Of a stretch of 64,000 nt of DNA, positions 16,043-24,348 are shown in pieces. The DNA is taken from assembly GCA_964562015.1 (NCBI GenBank), contig CAZLRH010000010.1, positions 69,339-133,338 of the forward strand, in the 5' to 3' direction. This DNA comes from CAZLRH01 sp964562015. GTDB taxonomy: Bacteria > Verrucomicrobiota > Verrucomicrobiia > Opitutales > JABDGR01. The first letter of the stretch is position 1, and every line of letters starts with the position of its first letter. The notes beneath the pieces were generated by a model. The model was not told where the DNA came from. It made no database searches and saw nothing but the letters and a program-made list of their open reading frames with translations. The position numbers and the translations under genes are program-made.

Positions 16043-17773
16043 TTAAAGGGGTTTGTCGGGATTAATATCGAGAGTAAAGGTAAAGAGGCAGAGGCGCGGC
16101 GTGGTTTGGAAGTCGAGGGTCTGGTTGGTTTCGACTAATTTGACGAACGGACTGCTGGTCAGATTGTTCATCAAGCCGCGAATGCGCGCCGAGGCGGCCG
16201 AGGCGTTAAATGAGTTCGGATTCTTGGGGTCGTAATCGCGCAGCAGCATCTTGCCGGAAATGATTACTTTGTACTCGGGCACCGGCGGCGGGCCTTCGGG
16301 CACTACCGGCACAGTCGGGTCGGGTGTCGTGCCGGGCGCGCCGGGTTTCAGCGGCAATTTCCGCGAAACTTCCAGCTTGTCGAGCCACACGTCCTTGGCA
16401 CCCACCAGTTGTTTCTGCAAATCGGAGAAGAAGCTGATCCAGTTAAAGCGGGAATTCCCAAGAGCTTGATATTGAGCAATTTGCGCCGCGACATCATCCG
16501 CCTTCTTCACCTCGGTTTTGATGGAAGTGTCCATGTCCGTCAACTTCTTGACGGTCGTTTTTACGATGGCGGCTTCCTTGTTAAACTGCTGGGTCTTCGT
16601 GTAGAAAAGGAAAATGGCCGGGGCGGGTGCCAGCGCGAGGCAGGCGGCGGCGAGAACGAGGAACGGCTTCTGTTTTTCGAACTGCAGGCGTTCACGAATG
16701 GCCCGGGGCAGGAGATTGACGCCGACTGCTTTCGGGTCCTTCAAGCGCGCCGCTTCACCGACGAGCTCATTCATCTGCGCGGTCATATTCTCCAGGGTCA
16801 CGGGGTCGATGCCCTTCTTGACCGTGAGAATTTGGCCGGGGGTGAAATTGGTGACGTCGATTTTCTGGCTATCGACCAGGAATTCCGCCAAGCCCTTCAG
16901 CTTGGAGGCGCGACCGGAGAGCAAAATCCGCTGCGGGGCGGCTCGCCCGCTGGCCCGGCGGTAGGTGACGATGGAGCGCGTGATTTCCTGGCTCAGGCGC
17001 CGCATGAATTCCGCCGCCTTGACTTGAATCTGGGGGATGGCGGGGTCGTTCGGCGCCAAGCCCGGGCGTCCGGAAAAGAGCGTGACTTTGACTTCCTCGG
17101 CTTCGGGGAAGGGCTTGCCGATCACGTCGGCGATGGCCTGGGTCAATGTATTGCCGCCGAGGTTGATATTACGGACGAAGAAACCGGCGGGGCTGACGAA
17201 AGTAAGATTGGTTGAACGGGCGCCAACGTTGATCAGAAGCGTGTCTTGATCGTCGCCGGGGTAGGCGAGGCGGTAGGCATTGAGGTCCAGCAGGGAGGCG
17301 GGTTGCAGGGCCACCGGCTCGAGGCCCAAGGTGCCCATGACGCCGCAAAAACGCGTGGCGGCATCCAGCTTTTGCGCAATCAGGATGATTTCCGTCTCGA
17401 CGCCGTCGTCCGCGATGATCTGGCTGCCCCACACGACTTCGTGCAGGGGGAAAGGCATGTTATTCTGCGCTTCGAAAGCGATAATCTGCGTCTGCTTCGA
17501 CGGCTCGACGTGGGGGACCTTGATCGGCTTGGTGAAGAGCTGGTAGCCGGGCAGGATAAAAGTGGCCTTGCCGCGAATCTTCGGGTGCGTGCGAATCACC
17601 GCGCGGAGCGCGTTGCTCGTGGCGTCGAGCCATTTTTCGTCGGCGGAAAAATCGTAGCGCAGCTCGTGCGTAATCAAACTTTCCAGCACGAGCTTGTCTC
17701 CGCTCACGGCAAAGGTCGCCGCGGACACGTGGGTGGTGCCGCAGTTAATGACCAGCGATTTGGACGAAGCCAT
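16043..17773 (-). CDS. PilM-PilN fusion, Amuc_1101-like
   Basis: A 576-residue protein. Residues 1-345 form an FtsA/PilM-type actin-fold domain (SLVINCGTTHVSAATF; LLINVGARSTNLTFV; RILLSGRASKLKGL). At 351-360 lies VNLLPRAIRE, the INLLP-like motif that in type IV pilus systems opens PilN and binds PilM. One membrane helix (370-390) and a coiled coil with a ferredoxin-like periplasmic domain follow, as in PilN. So a cytoplasmic PilM and the bitopic PilN appear to be one chain. ATG start; the next gene starts 57 nt downstream. Confidence 0.82.
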   Translation of the reverse strand: MASSKSLVINCGTTHVSAATFAVSGDKLVLESLITHELRYDFSADEKWLDATSNALRAVIRTHPKIRGKATFILPGYQLFTKPIKVPHVEPSKQTQIIAFEAQNNMPFPLHEVVWGSQIIADDGVETEIILIAQKLDAATRFCGVMGTLGLEPVALQPASLLDLNAYRLAYPGDDQDTLLINVGARSTNLTFVSPAGFFVRNINLGGNTLTQAIADVIGKPFPEAEEVKVTLFSGRPGLAPNDPAIPQIQVKAAEFMRRLSQEITRSIVTYRRASGRAAPQRILLSGRASKLKGLAEFLVDSQKIDVTNFTPGQILTVKKGIDPVTLENMTAQMNELVGEAARLKDPKAVGVNLLPRAIRERLQFEKQKPFLVLAAACLALAPAPAIFLFYTKTQQFNKEAAIVKTTVKKLTDMDTSIKTEVKKADDVAAQIAQYQALGNSRFNWISFFSDLQKQLVGAKDVWLDKLEVSRKLPLKPGAPGTTPDPTVPVVPEGPPPVPEYKVIISGKMLLRDYDPKNPNSFNASAASARIRGLMNNLTSSPFVKLVETNQTLDFQTTPRLCLFTFTLDINPDKPL

Positions 17774-17843
17774 TTGGGGGAAAGGGATTAAAAACAGATG
17801 TTCTAGAGCGGACAGTCAAGCCCTTAACATGCATCGCGTGAAC

Positions 17844-18566
17844 TTACTTGGCTGCGCCCGGGCGAATTTCCGTGGGCAAAGTAGCCGTGGGATGCTGGAT
17901 GGTCATGGGGTTGTAAATGTAGGCGGGAGTGTCGGTGCCCGTCAGCATGATGCCGGCGGTGGAAGCGGTCATCCCGGCGATTTTCCCGAGGAAGCCGTTC
18001 ACGTAAATCTCATTGGGCAGGCTGATGGTGGACACCATCGAGGCGTTGATCTTGAGCGGAATACCGGCGACTTTGGCTTGAACCACATAATAGGTGGGTG
18101 CCGTCGTGGAGACGTAGGATTTGCCCTTGAAACCCATGTCGAGGAATTCCGGCGGGACAAAGAAATAGGTCGCGCACTTGTTGTTCACTTCGATGCCGAG
18201 AAAATGGATGGTCCCCGTGAGCACCGTGTCCACCTGCGGCGTGGCGCCTTTGACGCCCCAGGCAAGAATCAAGTCTATCTGCACATCTTGCAGGTACTTG
18301 GGGTTGTCCGACTTCGGGTCCGGGTTCTTGCGCCCGGTGAAATCGACCTCCACCTGCATCCACGGGTTTCGCTGAAAGGGGTCGGGCACGGACTTAAAAG
18401 TCACGGCGTCGATGCTGAGAATGCCCGTGCCGTCAATAGGCGCAACGGTTGCGGTTGCGCCGGCCCCGCCCTCCGGGCTGTCCGCCGCTTGGGCAGGCAG
18501 AGCCAGCCGGGTAGCGACAACCAAAGTCGCCAAAGCGGCTAGTCTAGGGGTATTGAGCAGACGCAT
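17844..18566 (-). CDS. Amuc_1102-like exported beta-rich protein
   Basis: A 240-residue protein with a signal peptide (MRLLNTPRLAALATLVVATR... cleaved near AQAAD) and a beta-rich body. It is first in the pilus-like cluster, the position of Amuc_1102, whose structure has been described as immunoglobulin-like and related to archaeal pilus components. The ATG at 18566 is chosen because the signal peptide starts there and a promoter-like sequence ends 8 nt upstream; the longer in-frame start at 18647 would lie upstream of that promoter. No enzymatic motif is seen. Assignment rests mainly on synteny. Confidence 0.7.
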   Translation of the reverse strand: MRLLNTPRLAALATLVVATRLALPAQAADSPEGGAGATATVAPIDGTGILSIDAVTFKSVPDPFQRNPWMQVEVDFTGRKNPDPKSDNPKYLQDVQIDLILAWGVKGATPQVDTVLTGTIHFLGIEVNNKCATYFFVPPEFLDMGFKGKSYVSTTAPTYYVVQAKVAGIPLKINASMVSTISLPNEIYVNGFLGKIAGMTASTAGIMLTGTDTPAYIYNPMTIQHPTATLPTEIRPGAAK

Positions 18567-18574
18567 TCTGAGGG

Positions 18575-18602
18575 GTTCTAGTCTGGCGGACGCGAAAATC
18601 AA
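18575..18602 (-). promoter_or_regulatory. possible promoter of the pilus-like operon
   Basis: TTGATT and TAGAAC, 16 bp apart on the minus strand; the -10 box ends 8 nt before the Amuc_1102-like ATG, so the mRNA would be almost leaderless. Each box matches the sigma-70-type consensus at four of six positions. Confidence 0.4.
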
Positions 18603-18679
18603 CAGAATTTTTTTTCGCGGCGTTTCCCGATTGTCGCAATTGCCCACAAAAATTATCCGGCAATAAAAAAATCACCGAT

Positions 18680-19393
18680 TTACACCGTTTCCAGGCCGCC
18701 GTGGGCGAGCCGTAAAGCGCGGCCCGTGCGCGCCGCAAAACCGGCATGATGCGTGACCAGCACGAGCGCTGCGCCTTCTTCGGCGCCGAGGCGCAAGAGC
18801 AGGCCCATGACTTCCTCGGCGGTTTCCTCGTCGAGATTGCCCGTGGGCTCATCGGCCAGCAGTAGCCGCGGGCGGTTGAGCAACGCGCGGGCGACGGCCA
18901 CGCGCTGGGCCTCGCCGCCGGAAAGTTTGCCGGGCACATGCAAAAGGCGCTTTTCCAGCCCCACCCGCGCCAGCAAATCCCGCGCGCGGGCTTCCATCTC
19001 CAAGCCCGAGCGTCCGGCAATGCGCCCCGCCAGCAGCACATTTTCGAGCGCGTTCATTTCCGGGACCAGGTAATAGGACTGAAAGACAAAGCCGATGAGC
19101 GCGGCCCGCATGCGTGCGAGCTGGGTGGTATTCCGGGCATCCACGGGCCGCCCTTCCCAGTGCAATTGCCCGCCATCGGGCTGTTCGAGTCCGGCCAAGC
19201 AGTATAATAGAGTAGTCTTGCCCGAGCCCGATTCGCCCCGGATGCTGACGGTCTCCCCGGCGGCCACGCTCAAATTCACATCGCGCAAGACTGTGATCTC
19301 TCCGGTGGGCGAGGCAAAGCGCTTCGAAATATTAACCGCGGTCAACACCATGGGAAGTGTGCCGGGGGTGGAAGGGGCGAGGGGCGCAGACAT
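18680..19393 (-). CDS. lolD: lipoprotein-release ABC transporter ATPase LolD
   Basis: A 237-residue ABC ATPase: Walker A GESGSGKTTLL, signature LSGGEAQRVAVARAL, Walker B LLLADEPTGNLD, and switch His in VLVTHH. With the permease gene 15 nt upstream it forms the Lol/MacB-type system that extracts lipoproteins from the inner membrane. An ATG at 19351 (MVLTAVNISKRF) is a plausible shorter start that fits family length better. Confidence 0.9.
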   Translation of the reverse strand: MSAPLAPSTPGTLPMVLTAVNISKRFASPTGEITVLRDVNLSVAAGETVSIRGESGSGKTTLLYCLAGLEQPDGGQLHWEGRPVDARNTTQLARMRAALIGFVFQSYYLVPEMNALENVLLAGRIAGRSGLEMEARARDLLARVGLEKRLLHVPGKLSGGEAQRVAVARALLNRPRLLLADEPTGNLDEETAEEVMGLLLRLGAEEGAALVLVTHHAGFAARTGRALRLAHGGLETV

Positions 19394-19408
19394 GGCGGGC
19401 GGGGCGAT

Positions 19409-20761
19409 TTATTCGTTGCGCAGGCACACGGCCGGCTTGATGCGGGCCGCCCGCCACGCCGGCAACAGGCCGGCCAGCGTGGTAATAATCAGGGTGAAGA
19501 CGATGATTTTGATAAAATCACCCGACCGGTATTCGACGGGAAAGCTGAGGAATTTGTAGAACTCGAGCAGCAAGCGCCGCTCCACGAACAGCTCGATGAT
19601 GGGCTGGCGGTAATGCAGGAGCAGCCCGGCCAACGCCACGCCGAGGATGGTGCCGGCGACCCCAATGATAAAGCCTTGGAGGCAAAACACGGTGGCCACA
19701 TCCCGCGGGCTGGCCCCGAGCGCGCCAAGCATCCCGATTTCGCGGGTCTTGCGCACTACCGAAGTCACGAGCGAGCTGGCGATGGAAAACGCCGCCACCA
19801 CGACGATGAAAATCATGATATAAAACATGACGTTCTTTTCCACCAGCAGGATGTCCATCAAGTCGCTGTTGATTTCATACCACGTGCGCGCGCGCAACGG
19901 CAGGGCCTGGCTGTCCTGCGCCCGTTGATGGTTCAACGCCTCAAGTTTTTGGTTAATGGCCAGCGCGACCTCGGCCGTCGCTGAAATGTCGCCATGGGCG
20001 TTGTCGAGCCGCACTTCGATGGCCCCCACGTCCCGGCCCAAGCCATATAAGTCCTGCATGGTGCGGAGGGTCACCCCGACGGTGTTATTGTCGGCGACGG
20101 TCCAGCCGGTTTGGAAAATGCCGGCGATGGTGAGGGAGCGGGGTTCGAGCACGACGTTGTTCTTCAGCCGGTCCAGCATCAAGGGCGTGGTGACGTCAAT
20201 GGTGTCGCCGACGTGCGCACCCAAATCCTGGGCCAAGCCCCAACCCAAAAGGATGCTATGGTCGTCCAGGTCCTCGAATTTGCCCGCCACCAGCATGTCC
20301 GCCAGCGGTGGACGCAAGCCGCCCGGATGGTTCACGTCGAAGCCCCGGACGCTCGGGTAGGCGGTGTCGGTGCCGGCGGCGACATGTTCGTCCGCCGCGC
20401 GCGGGTATTGCGGCGGCCAGAGAATACTCTTCGTGGCCATGAAGGCCGGCCGGTTTTCAAATTGAAGCATCACAACGCCCATGGCAAAGGGCTCCGCGTA
20501 AGTCACGCCCGGCACGGTTTGCAGCAGCTTGACGATTTCCTCGGGCTTCTCAATCAGCCCGCCCGAACGGACGATGATGTTGCCCTGCGCCCGGATTAGA
20601 TTGACCTCATATTCCTTGGCAAAGCCGTTCATCACGCTCTGCACCGCCAACAGCACGGTCACGCCCAGCGTCACTCCCAACACGGACATCGCGGTGAAAA
20701 ACGACACCCGCCGCCCGGTGGGGAACAGGTGCTTGAGCGCGAGATAAACGGGCCAGGGCAT
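19409..20761 (-). CDS. lipoprotein-release ABC transporter permease LolC/LolE
   Basis: A 450-residue permease with N-terminal helix (MSVLGVTLGVTVLLAVQSVMNG), a large periplasmic MacB-like domain (about 60-300) and three C-terminal helices (FYIMIFIVVVAAFSIASSLVTS; GFIIGVAGTILGVALAG; a last one near IIVFTLIITTLAGLLPAW). RKTREIGMLGALGAS is the coupling motif. Only one permease gene is present, so the transporter may be a LolF-like homodimer with LolD, or a second permease lies elsewhere. Confidence 0.88.
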   Translation of the reverse strand: MPWPVYLALKHLFPTGRRVSFFTAMSVLGVTLGVTVLLAVQSVMNGFAKEYEVNLIRAQGNIIVRSGGLIEKPEEIVKLLQTVPGVTYAEPFAMGVVMLQFENRPAFMATKSILWPPQYPRAADEHVAAGTDTAYPSVRGFDVNHPGGLRPPLADMLVAGKFEDLDDHSILLGWGLAQDLGAHVGDTIDVTTPLMLDRLKNNVVLEPRSLTIAGIFQTGWTVADNNTVGVTLRTMQDLYGLGRDVGAIEVRLDNAHGDISATAEVALAINQKLEALNHQRAQDSQALPLRARTWYEINSDLMDILLVEKNVMFYIMIFIVVVAAFSIASSLVTSVVRKTREIGMLGALGASPRDVATVFCLQGFIIGVAGTILGVALAGLLLHYRQPIIELFVERRLLLEFYKFLSFPVEYRSGDFIKIIVFTLIITTLAGLLPAWRAARIKPAVCLRNE

Positions 20762-20890
20762 GACGAGGCGAAAACCGCGACTATGAAGAAAGAACGCCGG
20801 GGGATGAAGCTCAAAACCGCGGGTGGGTACTCGGCATCAATAGAGCTCAATCTCTTTGCAGCGACAGAATCGAAAGTGTATGTCGACCGC

Positions 20891-20919
20891 TTGACGGCAG
20901 CGCCACAAGCTGCTTAAAA
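20891..20919 (+). promoter_or_regulatory. possible promoter of the HAD gene
   Basis: TTGACG and TTAAAA separated by 17 bp, 38 nt upstream of the HAD start codon. The -35 box is near consensus, the -10 box only fair. Confidence 0.35.
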
Positions 20920-20957
20920 TACTCCCCGCTTTGCGATTTTGAAACGTGCGGCCTAAC

Positions 20958-21281
20958 ATGATTGTCTTTGTTGATGTAGATGATACGCTTGTGCGGAGTT
21001 TCGGCACCAAAAGAATTCCGATTCCTGCTACCATTGAGCATGTCGGACGACTCAAAGCTGACGGAGTCAAACTTTACTGCTGGAGTGCTGGCGGAGCGGA
21101 TTATGCGAGGGCGACTGCTGAAGAGGTTGGTCTTGGCGAGGTGTTCGAAGCGTATCTGCCCAAGCCAAGAGCTTTGATTGATGATCAGCGGGTGGAGCAG
21201 TGGCCGTTTTGCGTTACCGTACACCCAAGTTGGTGTGCGGGCAAAACATGGAGCGATTATCAGGATCCGACACTGAAGTGA
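20958..21281 (+). CDS. small HAD-superfamily protein
   Basis: A 107-residue protein with the HAD motifs in order: MIVFVDVDDTLV (motif I, DxD), YCWSAGG (motif II Ser), YLPKPRALIDDQ (motifs III/IV). It has no cap domain. HAD proteins are mostly phosphatases; the substrate is not evident. The ATG is preferred over an upstream GTG at 20946 because motif I should lie at the N-terminus. Lower GC and AT-rich codons compared with neighbours suggest later acquisition. Convergent with the PIN toxin gene, 5 nt apart. Confidence 0.75.
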   Translation: MIVFVDVDDTLVRSFGTKRIPIPATIEHVGRLKADGVKLYCWSAGGADYARATAEEVGLGEVFEAYLPKPRALIDDQRVEQWPFCVTVHPSWCAGKTWSDYQDPTLK

Positions 21282-21286
21282 TCCTC

Positions 21287-21703
21287 TTAGCTGAAAGGAG
21301 CCAGCAAGGGAATCGGCTGGTCGCCGTTTTTGCGATAAATTTGAAAATCGCGGTTAAGAGTGAAAATAACTCCGGCGCGCTGTTGTTCGCACATCCGCAC
21401 CAGACAGGCGTCGGCCAGCGACATCGGCGTATCATGGCACAAGGTCATCAGGTTTTCGATGCGCAGCCATTCTCGCTGCAGGTTGAATCGAAGTTCAATC
21501 ACTTTGCGGTGGAAAAGCTGGAAAAATCGTTCCGGCGAAAATCCCCGCCGCAGGAGAAGATAGACCGTCTCCGCAAGCACGACGTCGCAGGTTAGCAAGG
21601 GTTCGCGGAGCCGGCCAAATTGCTCCCGCACCCAGCCATGAGCGGCTTCCCATTGATCAAGCAAAGCAATCAGCGGGCCGGTATCAGCGATTATGGTCGC
21701 CAC
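21287..21703 (-). CDS. PIN-domain toxin
   Basis: A 138-residue PIN protein: IIADTGPLIALLDQ holds the first acid, DVVLAETVYLLLRRG the second, and MSLADACLVRMCEQ and FTLNRDFQIYR the later ones. Probable RNase toxin. GTG start, overlapping the 3' end of the antitoxin gene by 13 bp. Confidence 0.85.
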   Translation of the reverse strand: MATIIADTGPLIALLDQWEAAHGWVREQFGRLREPLLTCDVVLAETVYLLLRRGFSPERFFQLFHRKVIELRFNLQREWLRIENLMTLCHDTPMSLADACLVRMCEQQRAGVIFTLNRDFQIYRKNGDQPIPLLAPFS

Positions 21704-21921
21704 GATCCAAATCCTTCCAAGTAACGCGGGTTGGTGGCTAAGTCCGAAACACCACCGTCAAAGCAACCGCATAAATCCCCCGCCCTTTCAAGGAGCGAGC
21801 GGGCAGTTGCGCGAGATTTTGCTTTTGGCGACATCCGGTGGGCCGGTGCCGCGCCGACACGCGGACGCGCCGAACCGGCATTTGGCCGGCGACTCGCCTT
21901 GCGCTCAAGGACTGCCTTCAT
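21691..21921 (-). CDS. antitoxin partner of PIN toxin
   Basis: A 76-residue protein ending LLERAGDLCGCFDGGVSDLA then TNPRYLEGFG. The DLxTNPxYLEGFG ending is what I know from small antitoxins encoded directly before PIN toxins; it probably occupies the toxin active site. The N-terminal half is basic and may bind DNA. The GAGG before ATG 21921 supports that start. It lies 49 nt downstream of lysS on the same strand. Confidence 0.7.
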   Translation of the reverse strand: MKAVLERKASRRPNAGSARPRVGAAPAHRMSPKAKSRATARSLLERAGDLCGCFDGGVSDLATNPRYLEGFGSWRP

Positions 21922-21970
21922 AACCTCAGATTAAGCCGGGGCCGGGTGCCCGGCAAGTCTGCATCAGCGG

Positions 21971-23578
21971 TCAAACAGGCCGAATTTCCAAAGATGGCGC
22001 GAGCCCGGGATCGGTGTTGGCGGCCGCTGCCTTCAGCGACGGAAACAAAATCGTGTCGCGGATGTTCGCCGCGCCGGTGAGCAGGATGGTCAGGCGATCA
22101 ATCCCGAGCCCGAGTCCGCCCGCCGGCGGCATGCCGTGCTCGAGGGCGACGAGAAAATCTTCATCCATTTTCTGCGTATCGTCGCCGACTTGCTTCTCGA
22201 ACTGCTCGCGCTGGGCCAGCGGGTCGTTTTGCTCTGAGTACGCCGGAGCGATTTCCTGGCCGTTGATGCAGAGCTCGAACACATCGAGTGTGCGCGGATC
22301 GCCGGGGGTGCTTTTGGCCAAGGGGCACAGCTCCTTGGGGATGTGCGTCACGAAAGTCGGCTGGATGAGCTTGGGCTCGACGAGTTTTTCAAAGACATCC
22401 TGCGTGACGGCGAAATCCGCCAGCGCGGGGTTGACTTCGATCTGGAGGCGCGCGCAGGCCGCGAGCTTCGCCGTTTTGTCGCGGTCGAACCAGTGCGGAT
22501 CTTGCGTCGCTTCGATAATCAAATCGCGGTAGGTGACTTCGCGCCACGGGCCGCCAAGCTCGATTTCGCCGCCTTCGGGGCGCGGAATGGTGGTGCGACC
22601 GCCGAGCGCCGTCTGGCAGATGTATTGCACCAGTTCGCGCACCAAAGTCATCATGCCGCGAAAATCCGAATAGGCTTGGTAAACCTCGAGCATCGTGAAT
22701 TCGGGGTTGTGCTTGCGGGAAAGCCCCTCGTTGCGAAACACGCGGCCCACTTCAAACACGCGGTCAAAGCCGCCCACCAACAGGCGCTTGAGATGCAGTT
22801 CGAGCGCGATGCGCAAATAAAAATCGCACGACAGCGCGTTGAAATGCGTGATGAACGGCCGCGCCGCCGCGCCGCCCGCCACGTTTTGCAGCACCGGCGT
22901 TTCCACCTCGATGAATTCCCGCGCCCAGAGAAATTCGCGAATGGCGCGGATGATGCGGCTGCGCGTCTGGAAGCGCGCGCGCGACTCCGGATTGACCACG
23001 AGGTCGAGGTAGCGCTGCCGGTAAATTTGTTCGCTGTCGGTCAACCCATGCCACTTTTCCGGCAGCGGACGCAGGGCCTTCGCCACGAGCGCGTACTTCT
23101 TCGCGCGGATGGTGATTTCGCCGGTCTTGGTTTTGAACACCGGCCCGGCCACGCCGAGAATGTCGCCGAAATCGAGTTTCTTGAACGCCGCGTAACCCTC
23201 CTCGCCCACTTCGTCCTTGCGCACATAGACCTGGATGATGCCATCGCGGTCGAGCAGCTTGATGAAGCTGGCCTTGCCCATCTCGCGAAACACCATCAGC
23301 CGGCCCGCGACTGAAACCTCCGGGCCAAATTCCTGGCCCTCGACGTAAAGCTTGAGCGCCTGGGCGGAGGTGTGCGTCTGCGGCCAGTTGGCGGTAAACG
23401 GGTCGTGGCCCGCCGCGCGCAATTCCTGCAGGCGCGCCAGGCGCACGGCGCGCAAGTCGCTGCTATCCGGCGTCGGGGCGGCCGGGCTGCCGCCGGAAGA
23501 TGGGCCGTGACCGGAAGAAGCATTCTGGCCGGGAGAAGGGCTCTGGCCCGACGGTTGAGAAAGGGAGTCCGCGCTCAT
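21971..23578 (-). CDS. lysS: lysyl-tRNA synthetase, class II
   Basis: A 535-residue class II synthetase that charges tRNA-Lys. The OB-fold anticodon domain (about 80-180) contains VAGRLMVFREMGKASF; motif 2 is VFRNEGLSRKHNPEFTMLE and motif 3 is GLGLGIDRLTILLT. The ATG at 23578 is preferred; an in-frame start at 23662 would add 28 residues without family character. A Ser/Gly/Pro-rich N-terminal tail of about 40 residues precedes the core, and a short Ala-rich tail follows motif 3. Confidence 0.93.
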   Translation of the reverse strand: MSADSLSQPSGQSPSPGQNASSGHGPSSGGSPAAPTPDSSDLRAVRLARLQELRAAGHDPFTANWPQTHTSAQALKLYVEGQEFGPEVSVAGRLMVFREMGKASFIKLLDRDGIIQVYVRKDEVGEEGYAAFKKLDFGDILGVAGPVFKTKTGEITIRAKKYALVAKALRPLPEKWHGLTDSEQIYRQRYLDLVVNPESRARFQTRSRIIRAIREFLWAREFIEVETPVLQNVAGGAAARPFITHFNALSCDFYLRIALELHLKRLLVGGFDRVFEVGRVFRNEGLSRKHNPEFTMLEVYQAYSDFRGMMTLVRELVQYICQTALGGRTTIPRPEGGEIELGGPWREVTYRDLIIEATQDPHWFDRDKTAKLAACARLQIEVNPALADFAVTQDVFEKLVEPKLIQPTFVTHIPKELCPLAKSTPGDPRTLDVFELCINGQEIAPAYSEQNDPLAQREQFEKQVGDDTQKMDEDFLVALEHGMPPAGGLGLGIDRLTILLTGAANIRDTILFPSLKAAAANTDPGLAPSLEIRPV

Positions 23579-23678
23579 GGAAAAACGAACACCATGACGC
23601 CCGCCGCGCGCGGAGGCAAGATTTAGGCGTGGGAGGTAACCGATTATCGTTAGCCCGTCCACTGAACGTACGGGACGA

Positions 23679-24290
23679 TCAATAAATCATGTCGTCAGCC
23701 ATAAGAAACAAAACCGGTGAATCCGTCGGCCCAGGCTGTCCCTCATTAAATTTTCCGCTTCGAAGAAAACCTAAATGAACTGCATTTATTGCTCTTTTCG
23801 TTATGTGCCAAGGTGGAGCACCGTCGTCATGGCTTGCATCTTCAATATAAAACATTTTTCCGTTTTCAACTATCAGCCAATCATAAATAGGATCGCCCTC
23901 GACCGTGCTCAAGCGGCGATACAAGCCATAATGGCCGTTGCCTGACTTGAACATTTCATAGAGTTTGCGCTTTTGCCGATTCGATTCCTCGATCATCGGC
24001 ATTCCAGGCGTTTGGCGGATGGATTGGGCGAAATCGTCTGGCAAATGCTGGTCAAAAAGCAATCCTCGATCATAATGCTCGTCCACCCACGATGCGTAGG
24101 TGGCCCAAGGAATGCAGAAGAAATGAATTACAGGTCGGTAGAGCAGCCACGCCAATAAAAAAGAGCCGACAACTATGACCCCTCGGCGATTGGTGCCTTT
24201 GACGAACCAGCGAATAATCCAGCCAGCCAGTAGAGCGCCAATAAGTAGGTACGCTTGGTAGGCGAATAGATCCAAGTGCATGAGGGACAT
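23679..24290 (-). CDS. membrane protein of unknown function
   Basis: A 203-residue protein with two N-terminal membrane helices (YLLIGALLAGWIIRWFV and VIVVGSFLLAWLLYRPVIHFF) and a soluble part of about 140 residues with no motif I recognise (DPIYDWLIVENGKMFYIED; ITKRAINAVHLGFLRSGKF). Codon use is AT-richer than lysS and hom on either side, suggesting horizontal acquisition. An ATG at residue 4 is also possible. Confidence 0.6.
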   Translation of the reverse strand: MSLMHLDLFAYQAYLLIGALLAGWIIRWFVKGTNRRGVIVVGSFLLAWLLYRPVIHFFCIPWATYASWVDEHYDRGLLFDQHLPDDFAQSIRQTPGMPMIEESNRQKRKLYEMFKSGNGHYGLYRRLSTVEGDPIYDWLIVENGKMFYIEDASHDDGAPPWHITKRAINAVHLGFLRSGKFNEGQPGPTDSPVLFLMADDMIY

Positions 24291-24348
24291 TGAGTTGCAA
24301 GCTAGAGTCTTCAGCAGGACACTCTATCGCTTTCTCAACAATACATTC

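Noticed and set aside
20783..20917. A possible 44-residue small protein upstream of the HAD gene
   Set aside because: No ribosome-binding site for the first ATG, no recognisable family, and it overlaps the promoter-like boxes of the HAD gene.
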